Shown here one piece after another: positions 1 to 4,942 of a DNA stretch of 5,580 nucleotides. This DNA is from Phycisphaerales bacterium. GTDB taxonomy: Bacteria > Planctomycetota > Phycisphaerae > Sedimentisphaerales > Anaerohalosphaeraceae. The translations under genes were made by a program, and so were the position numbers. The stretch is taken from assembly GCA_011055475.1 (NCBI GenBank), contig DSDH01000213.1, positions 1-5,580 of the forward strand, in the 5' to 3' direction. The notes beneath the pieces were generated by a model that worked only from the letters and a program-made list of their open reading frames with translations, ran no database searches and had not been told where the DNA came from. Within the stretch, counting starts at the first letter, position 1; each line of letters starts with the position of its first letter.

Positions 1-1
1 G

Positions 2-2815
2 ACGCAGCGGGACCCGACCAGTGCGGGGGCCCTGCTGAACGAGGCCTACGATTACCCCGGCCAGGACGACAAGTGGCTGGGTGATATCGAGCCGGTCTAC
101 GATACGCGAGGCCGAGACGATATTACGCTGCACGAGGTCGGCTGGCGACATCTGAGCGATGTATACTACGATGTGCCCGGCGTGTACCATCGGCCGCCAA
201 ACGGACCGGATCCGATGTACGGCATCGGGTTCTATGCGTACGAGGGGCTCACGCGGCGGGAGGTGCTGTATCCGCCGGGCAATGAGACCTGGGCCGATGC
301 GGATGGCGACGGCGTGTGGGACAGCCTGTGGGTCCGCGTGCCGGGGCTGGTGGCCGCTGATGGCCGGCCCATCTACGCGGCCGTGCGGATCGTCGATAAT
401 TGCGGCATGCTCAACCTGAACGCGGCCCACTCCCTCTCGCCCGACAGCGAGGGCTACTACCTGTCCGCCGTGGACTACGAACCCTTCTTGCGTGGCAGCG
501 ACTGGAATGATGTCACCCGCCGCGACAACCTGCGCCGGGCCCGTCATGTCGACGGATATCTGCCCGACTTCACCGGGTATACGCCTAGGGAGTTTCACGA
601 TAAGGTGCTGATGCGCTTCGAAAATCCCCACGCATATTTGCTCGCACCCGAATGGCGACTGTTCGAGATCGGCGATGAGCTGGAGATTCGCAACCGGTTC
701 CTATTAACCAGCTCTGTCCAGGCACGGTTTGAGACGTATCCCGTAGCGCACTATACGTTCGATGCGAAGGGCGGTCCATATCCGGCGTTGGCGGTCCCAC
801 GTCGAACTAGTGTGGATTTTTACGCATGGAAAGTCCGGGTGAATCCAGATAATTTCGCTGCATCGGAACCTCCAGACCCTGACGATTATAAATACGACCG
901 ACGGCACGTGTGCACGTTCTACAGTTTCGACCGGAACATCCGCAGCGGGGTCTGTCCGCTCCTGCATGCGTGGGACGTCGCGAACAGGCGATGGGTGGCG
1001 CGCGAACATGCACATCTGTTCATGCCGCCGCATGGGACGACGGCGAGCGTGGCGTGGGACTTCCTCAAGCCGACGGACCACCCGATTCCACAAGTCCAGG
1101 CCGATCTGCAGAAACGTCAGCGGCAGCAGATTCTGTGGCTGTTGTACGGCTTTCGGGCGTATTTCCTACGAGCCTACTTGCTCGATCAAGAGAGTGCACC
1201 ACCGGGCACGCTCATCGTCATTCCGGCTGAAGAGCGAAAAAAGGCGGCCCGCAAGTCCGCCCAGATCGTCGCCAATCTGATCGACTTCATGGACAGCAAG
1301 GACACGCCCGGCATCTTCCCCGGCCAGGCGAACGCCGGGGGTATCGACGAGGTAACGCGGATCGACCGCACCGTGGTCCGCGGGCTCATCCAGCAGGTGA
1401 CGGGCATGGACCTGGAGTCGGACCCGGATTACGCGTTCGGTCTGGCCGACGACGACCAGGTGTACGGCTACGAGCGCCAGCCGTTCATTACGCAGATTTA
1501 TTGCACGTTCAACGGGCTGCTGGGGGGAATACAGGACTTCGCCGTGGAGCTGGCCAATCCATACGAGGACCCGCTGGATTTGAGTCGTTTTCGGCTGCGG
1601 ATCGGAGACAAGGTCTACTCGATCAGCCCGGGCAAGACCGTTGATGGCGCCACCGCGCAAGGGGCATCCAAGTTCGTGCTGGACAACAATCCGGGTATTT
1701 CCGTTCACCCCGACGTAGACGCATCGCGGGAGCGCCAGCGCCTGATTCCGTTTGACCGAAACATCACCGGCAACGATGCCATCGAATTGCAGCGCCAGGT
1801 GCCGGGTCCCACCGGCCCGGTCTGGCTGACGGTGGACCAGGTCAAATCCGAGCACCTCAGGCTGATTCTCAGCGACGGCGCGCACAGCCTGCTGCGGGAC
1901 GACAGTACGGATGCCGCAGGCGGCACCCGCATGGACTGGCGCTTGGCGAACGCCGAGTTGTGGGAGCACCTGGAGCCGAGCAATCCGAATTACGCCACGA
2001 CGCGACTGGGCACGACAAATAACATTGATCTGAGCGACAAGGGCGAGGGCTATCAGTTGCCGGTGGCCAACGCGTGGACGGCGGCGGGCCAGTGGTACGG
2101 GACCGAGTGGTTGGCCATGGACCCGTGGCCTTACAGCACGCTGGGACGGTTCGGCAAGGTCCCGTGGATCGGCAGCGACGTGTATGATCCGGACGAGGGT
2201 GAGCCGAACCCGATCACGATGAAAATCGGCCTGGCTGCGGCCGAGGGTGATGTGCGGTACGATATTGATGCGGCTCCGGAGTTGTTGGGCTACGTCGGGT
2301 TTGTCAGCCGGCCCGAGGGACGCCTGCCGGGGCGCATCAATATCAACACCGCAACCAAAGAGGTGATTCGCGCGGCGATTCCACGCAACGACGAGTGGGT
2401 CCCGGACGTGAACGATCTGGCCCAGTGGATCGTCGAACGGCGCAAGAGCACGCCGTTCAAGAACCTAGCCGATCTGCTGGACGTCGAGGGGTTCCGGCGG
2501 TTCATGGACCCGAACAACGTCGGCCCGAGCGGCGCGGACCCGGCCGTCGAGGATGATTTCGAGGAGCGGGATTGGATTCTCTCGCGGCTGTCGAACATCT
2601 TCACCGTGCGCAGCGACGTGTTCACGGCGTATATCGCGGTCCGCGTCGGCGCCCCGTCCCGGGACAGCGCGGGCACACCGGCCGACATGCGGGATGATAT
2701 TATCGACAACGCGGCTCACCGGCGGGTGATCGCGATTTTCGACCGCAGCCGTGTCGCTGACCCGGCCGACCGGCCACGGCTGGTGGCCCTGCATCCCGTG
2801 CCCGAAGCGCGGTGA
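2..2815 (+). CDS. Giant GspK-like type II secretion pseudopilin protein, 5' end missing
   Basis: The frame is open from base 2 to the TGA at 2813-2815, giving 937 visible residues; the start lies upstream, so the GTG at 173 is not the start. Numbering visible residues from base 2: a DxDxDGxxD calcium-loop-like motif followed by SLW at about 99-110; a 'VRIVDNCGMLNLNAA' stretch just after; 'ANLIDFMDSKD' at 424-434, like the 'ANLvDyxDxD' segment of planctomycete GspK-like proteins; a lamin-tail-like segment with 'VELANPY' and 'LDLSRFRLRIG' from about 506, with 'NDAIELQRQ' about 85 residues on; and the GspK signature 'GRININTATKEVI' from 777, with 'WIVERRKSTPF' after it and 'SRLSNIFTVRSD' in 857-883. 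GspK is a minor pseudopilin capping the type II secretion pseudopilus at the inner membrane. Usual GspK proteins are roughly 300-350 residues, so this is about three times longer. The N-terminal prepilin/membrane segment would lie upstream and cannot be checked. Family assignment is good; exact role is inferred. Confidence 0.8.
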   Translation, partial: TQRDPTSAGALLNEAYDYPGQDDKWLGDIEPVYDTRGRDDITLHEVGWRHLSDVYYDVPGVYHRPPNGPDPMYGIGFYAYEGLTRREVLYPPGNETWADADGDGVWDSLWVRVPGLVAADGRPIYAAVRIVDNCGMLNLNAAHSLSPDSEGYYLSAVDYEPFLRGSDWNDVTRRDNLRRARHVDGYLPDFTGYTPREFHDKVLMRFENPHAYLLAPEWRLFEIGDELEIRNRFLLTSSVQARFETYPVAHYTFDAKGGPYPALAVPRRTSVDFYAWKVRVNPDNFAASEPPDPDDYKYDRRHVCTFYSFDRNIRSGVCPLLHAWDVANRRWVAREHAHLFMPPHGTTASVAWDFLKPTDHPIPQVQADLQKRQRQQILWLLYGFRAYFLRAYLLDQESAPPGTLIVIPAEERKKAARKSAQIVANLIDFMDSKDTPGIFPGQANAGGIDEVTRIDRTVVRGLIQQVTGMDLESDPDYAFGLADDDQVYGYERQPFITQIYCTFNGLLGGIQDFAVELANPYEDPLDLSRFRLRIGDKVYSISPGKTVDGATAQGASKFVLDNNPGISVHPDVDASRERQRLIPFDRNITGNDAIELQRQVPGPTGPVWLTVDQVKSEHLRLILSDGAHSLLRDDSTDAAGGTRMDWRLANAELWEHLEPSNPNYATTRLGTTNNIDLSDKGEGYQLPVANAWTAAGQWYGTEWLAMDPWPYSTLGRFGKVPWIGSDVYDPDEGEPNPITMKIGLAAAEGDVRYDIDAAPELLGYVGFVSRPEGRLPGRININTATKEVIRAAIPRNDEWVPDVNDLAQWIVERRKSTPFKNLADLLDVEGFRRFMDPNNVGPSGADPAVEDDFEERDWILSRLSNIFTVRSDVFTAYIAVRVGAPSRDSAGTPADMRDDIIDNAAHRRVIAIFDRSRVADPADRPRLVALHPVPEAR
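296..322 (+). other. DxDxDGxxD calcium-binding-like loop within the GspK-like protein
   Basis: The codons read D-A-D-G-D-G-V-W-D, the spacing of acidic residues seen in EF-hand, dockerin and thrombospondin type 3 loops. It is followed by SLWVRVPG. Similar 'DADGDGxxDSLW' strings are, from memory, common in large planctomycete secreted proteins. Calcium binding is inferred from the pattern alone. Confidence 0.5.
1517..1800 (+). other. Lamin-tail-like (LTD) beta domain region within the GspK-like protein
   Basis: This part encodes 'FAVELANPYEDPLDLSRFRLRIG', then a variable stretch, then 'NDAIELQRQ'. The order (E-L-x-NP, then a pro/leu-Asp-Leu-Ser turn and an aromatic strand, then a closing D-x-IEL strand) follows the lamin-tail domain pattern of an immunoglobulin-like beta sandwich found in bacterial surface proteins. 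The boundaries are approximate and the assignment is by eye. Confidence 0.4.
2330..2650 (+). other. GspK signature region with helix-hairpin-helix
   Basis: Visible residues 777-883 carry 'GRININTATKEVI', then 'LAQWIVERRKSTPFKNLADLL', an acidic linker, and 'DWILSRLSNIFTVRSDVFTAYIAVRVG'. This is the order found at the C-terminus of GspK: an INxNTA helix start, a helix ending in R with a following 'PF' and 'DLL', and the L-x-x-x-SxxFxV strand. It is the strongest evidence for the family of the whole protein. Confidence 0.75.
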
Positions 2816-2842
2816 TACGAGGGGGATACCCCGCCCGAAGGC

Positions 2843-2870
2843 TTGACATATCCGGTCGTTTCAGTACGCT
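2843..2870 (+). promoter_or_regulatory. Sigma70-type promoter of the HYExAFE gene, predicted leaderless
   Basis: A perfect -35 box TTGACA lies at 2843-2848, then a 16-base spacer, then TACGCT at 2865-2870, which keeps the T1, A2 and T6 positions of a -10 box. Initiation about seven bases past the -10 falls on or next to base 2877, the A of the next gene's ATG. No purine-rich ribosome binding site lies between the -10 and that ATG, which fits a leaderless transcript. It probably drives the operon downstream. Confidence 0.6.
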
Positions 2871-2876
2871 TCGTTC

Positions 2877-3503
2877 ATGCAGCGGTCGGGTCGGGTATAT
2901 GAGCAGGCCTTCGAGGGCTGGCTGATCGAGAGGCGGGTTCCCTATGTTCCTATGGATCAGGCCCGGCGGCGGCTCTTCGCCCGGAGCCGGATCAAGACCT
3001 TCGATTTCCTGCTGTATCCGCGTGGGGGCGGGATTCTCCTGGCCGAGCTGAAGGGCCGTCGCTTCAAGGGGACGACGCTGGCCGGGCTGCGCGGCCTGGA
3101 GTGCTGGGTCACCCGCGAGGATCTTCGCGGGCTGTATCAGTGGCGACGGATCTTCGGCGTCGGCGGCGAGGAGGTGCGGGCGGCGGTCGTCTTCGCCTAC
3201 CGGCTTGAGCACGTCGATGTTGAATCCGATGGGCATGAGGTTTATGATTTCGGGGCGGCGCGGTACACGTTCTTTATGGTGGACGTGGACGACTACGGGC
3301 GTTTCATGAAGCCTCGCAGCGGCCGGTGGCAGACCGTCACGTTGGCGGCGGCCGTGTTTCGCCGGGTCGCCGTCGAGGCGGGTCGGTATCTCCTTGGCCC
3401 GGGCGCCCCGGCAGATCGGGCGTCGGGAAGGGTTCTCTCGGACTATGCGGACGGAAGCGGAAAACCAGACAGCCCCCGTGACGCGGGTGGTGGACCTCGT
3501 TGA
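2877..3503 (+). CDS. HYExAFE family protein, PD-(D/E)XK nuclease-like
   Basis: This 208-residue protein opens with 'RVYEQAFEGWL' (residues 6-16), a version of the HYExAFE motif with Val in place of His. It continues with 'VPYVPMDQARRRLF', 'KTFDFLLYP' (D43), 'ILLAELKGRRF' (E57, K59), 'LECWVTREDLRGL' and an aromatic 'W..IFG...VFAY' stretch. HYExAFE proteins are, to my knowledge, mostly planctomycete and of unknown function. Residues E9/E13, D43 and E57-x-K59 match the catalytic order of PD-(D/E)XK nucleases, so a DNA- or RNA-cleaving role is possible but unproven. The ATG at 2877 is favoured because an in-frame TGA at 2844 blocks upstream starts and the promoter points to it; there is no ribosome binding site. 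The last 59 bases overlap the next gene, and the tail beyond about residue 175 is Gly/Pro/Asp-rich and looks poorly conserved. Confidence 0.82.
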   Translation: MQRSGRVYEQAFEGWLIERRVPYVPMDQARRRLFARSRIKTFDFLLYPRGGGILLAELKGRRFKGTTLAGLRGLECWVTREDLRGLYQWRRIFGVGGEEVRAAVVFAYRLEHVDVESDGHEVYDFGAARYTFFMVDVDDYGRFMKPRSGRWQTVTLAAAVFRRVAVEAGRYLLGPGAPADRASGRVLSDYADGSGKPDSPRDAGGGPR

Positions 3504-4449
3504 GGCGGCGGGACGGCGTAAGGCCTCGACCGTGGTCATCGCCGGTGGTGACCGACCGGACGATCTGCGTCTGGTCGAGTCCGCACGCGACCACGGCATC
3601 GTTGACCGAATCCTGCTGGTGGGCGACCGTGGGCGGATCGCCCGGGCGGTCGAGGAGGTGGGGATCGATATCCCCGCCGGCGATGTGATCGCCGCCGAGG
3701 GCTATGACGCCGTCGCCGCGGCGACGGTCGAGGTGCTGCGGGCGGGCGGCGTGGATATCCTGCTCAAAGGCAACATGTCCACGCCGATCCTGAACCGGAC
3801 GATGCTGCCCCTGGCGGTGCGGCCGACGGCGAGCCTGGTGACGGTGTTCGACGCGGCCCCGATCGCCGATGGGCGGTTGATGCTCATGACCGACGCCGGC
3901 GTGACGACCGTGTGCACGCTCGAGCGGCTGGACGACATGATCACCAACGCCGTGGACGTGGCCCGTGAGGTGCTGGGGATGGAGCGGCCGCGGGTGGCCG
4001 TGCTCTCCGCAAACGAAAAACAGATCACCTCACTGCCGTCGACGAAGCTCGGCCTGGAGCTGGCCCGGCGCGGGCGGCCCGATGCATGGGTCTGCGGGCC
4101 CCTGTCGTTCGACCTGGCGACCGATCCCGGCTCCGTCGCGGTCAAGGGCCTGCCGGATATCCCGAACGCCGAACGCGTGGCCGGGCAGGCCGATATTCTC
4201 GTCTGTCCGGGCCTCGACGCGGCGAACATCCTCTACAAGGTGATTACCGCCTTGAGCAAGTACGGCCAGGCGTCGCTGGCCGGCATCACGATGGGCTTTG
4301 ACGTGCCGTATATCATCATTTCGCGGGCGGATACGATGGAGACGCGGCTGGCCTCCATCGCCTTGTGCAGCCTGTGGGCCCAGCGGGCCGCCGGCGGTAC
4401 AGCAGGTCCGGCGGGCAGCGGAGATCCGCCGGCGGGAGACCAATCATGA
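3445..4449 (+). CDS. Phosphate acetyl/butyryltransferase family protein (Ptb-like phosphotransacylase)
   Basis: The family swaps CoA and phosphate on an acyl group (acyl-CoA + Pi to acyl phosphate + CoA) in the cytoplasm, usually next to an acyl kinase; none is visible here. From the ATG at 3445 the protein has 334 residues, close to the usual roughly 300. Landmarks are 'VVIAGGDRPDDLRLVESARDHG' near the N-terminus, 'DILLKGNMST' (K108-S112), 'LMLMTDAGV' (T149, D150), 'VAVLSANEK' (S188, E191), 'ADILVCPGLDAANILYK' and 'IISRADTMETRLASIAL' with the Ser-Arg pair S293-R294 expected in the active site. These orders fit Ptb better than acetate-type Pta. The ATG has a distant purine run (GGGAAGGG, 3425-3432); a TTG at 3394 and GTG codons at 3478-3490 are alternatives. 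The Asn usually following TD-x-x-x is Thr (T154), so the substrate may differ. Residues 313-334 form a Gly/Pro/Ala tail. The stop overlaps the next start. Confidence 0.85.
   Translation: MRTEAENQTAPVTRVVDLVEAAGRRKASTVVIAGGDRPDDLRLVESARDHGIVDRILLVGDRGRIARAVEEVGIDIPAGDVIAAEGYDAVAAATVEVLRAGGVDILLKGNMSTPILNRTMLPLAVRPTASLVTVFDAAPIADGRLMLMTDAGVTTVCTLERLDDMITNAVDVAREVLGMERPRVAVLSANEKQITSLPSTKLGLELARRGRPDAWVCGPLSFDLATDPGSVAVKGLPDIPNAERVAGQADILVCPGLDAANILYKVITALSKYGQASLAGITMGFDVPYIIISRADTMETRLASIALCSLWAQRAAGGTAGPAGSGDPPAGDQS
4388..4435 (+). repeat. Paired 10-bp GC palindromes, possible RNA hairpin over the ACT gene RBS
   Basis: The sequence CCGCCGGCGG occurs at 4388-4397 and again at 4426-4435. Because each copy is its own reverse complement, the two can pair into a 10-bp stem with a 28-base loop. 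The second copy covers the first bases of the GGGAG ribosome binding site of the next gene. The segment lies in the low-complexity tail of the transacylase gene. A regulatory role is inferred. Confidence 0.4.
4434..4438 (+). promoter_or_regulatory. Ribosome binding site of the ACT gene
   Basis: GGGAG lies seven bases before the ATG at 4446, which is ideal spacing. It decides this start over the in-frame GTG at 4365. Confidence 0.7.
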
Positions 4450-4934
4450 CCGAGCCGAACAATCCGCACTGGGTGTTTCGTGCGCACGTGGTGGACCGGG
4501 CCGGGGCGCTGACCAGCATCGCCTCGGCGTTCAGCAACGAGGGGATCAGCATCGACACGGTGGTCGGCCACGGCAGCGAGCAGCGGGCGGGCGTGGACGG
4601 GAGCGTGGTGCTGACCTTCTGCTGCAGTGAGGCCGAGAAGGACGTGATGGTCCGCAAGGTCAAACGGCTCAGCAAGGTCCGCTCGCTGCAGGAACATCCG
4701 TATGATTCGCAGAAGCTGCGCAAGGCGGCTGTCGTGCGGACGACGCGACGCCTGCGCCCGCGCGACGTGGCCGGCGAGGAGGCGTTCCTCACCTGCGAGC
4801 AGGTGGACGAGGATCGTACGCGCGGATGGACGTATCTGTTGGCCGGTTCGCCCAGCGAACTGGACCAGGTGCTCAGCCGCCTCGGGCAGGAGAGTATCGT
4901 GACGGACATGGTCTATTCCATCGTCGGACTGTAG
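4446..4934 (+). CDS. IlvH-like double ACT domain regulatory protein
   Basis: The 162-residue protein has the length and two-domain layout of IlvH, the small regulatory subunit of acetolactate synthase. The first ACT domain (about 9-85) has 'FRAHVVDRAGALTSIASAFSNEGISIDTV' followed by 'VVLTFCCSEAEKDVMVRKVKRLSKVRSL', which lines up with the IlvH pattern 'xxVENKPGVLARVAGLFSRRGFNIESL'. The second (about 92-162) ends 'TYLLAGSPSELDQVLSRLG...VYSIVGL', like the IlvH C-terminus 'ExTGxxxKIxAxxxxLxxFGIxEVxRTGxxAL', but without the RTG. The glycine of the effector turn is kept (G20); the Asn expected in 'FNIESL' is Ser (S35). The ATGA overlap with the transacylase stop implies translational coupling. No IlvB is in the window, so it may regulate another enzyme, the transacylase being the obvious candidate. 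Calling it IlvH itself would go too far. Confidence 0.78.
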   Translation: MTEPNNPHWVFRAHVVDRAGALTSIASAFSNEGISIDTVVGHGSEQRAGVDGSVVLTFCCSEAEKDVMVRKVKRLSKVRSLQEHPYDSQKLRKAAVVRTTRRLRPRDVAGEEAFLTCEQVDEDRTRGWTYLLAGSPSELDQVLSRLGQESIVTDMVYSIVGL

Positions 4935-4940
4935 GGGGGG
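4933..4940 (+). promoter_or_regulatory. Ribosome binding site of bioB, overlapping the ACT stop codon
   Basis: AGGGGGGG begins within the TAG stop (4932-4934) of the ACT gene and ends two bases before the bioB ATG at 4943. The AGGG part has normal spacing. The stop, RBS and start all fall within 14 bases, which suggests coupled translation. Confidence 0.6.
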
Positions 4941-4942
4941 CG

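Noticed and set aside
173..175. GTG as the start of the GspK-like gene
   Set aside because: The frame is open back to base 2 with protein-like sequence and there is no ribosome binding site, so the gene starts upstream of the window.
1166..1969. Minus-strand open frame of 267 codons
   Set aside because: It lies entirely opposite the GspK-like gene, its translation has no recognisable family, and its openness follows from GC-rich codon bias on the other strand.
2822..2832. GGGG-ATA-CCCC hairpin as a terminator of the GspK-like gene
   Set aside because: The stem has only four pairs with a three-base loop and no T-run follows it, so it is not a convincing intrinsic terminator.
3394..3396. TTG as the start of the transacylase
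   Set aside because: It has no ribosome binding site and adds 17 Arg-rich residues before the ATG at 3445 that do not resemble the family's N-terminus.
2700..3599. Minus-strand open frame of about 300 codons
   Set aside because: It runs opposite three well-supported + strand genes and across the promoter; its product is Arg/Pro-rich with no family pattern.
4365..4367. GTG as the start of the ACT protein
   Set aside because: The added residues read through the transacylase tail in another frame, while the ATG at 4446 has a well-spaced GGGAG.
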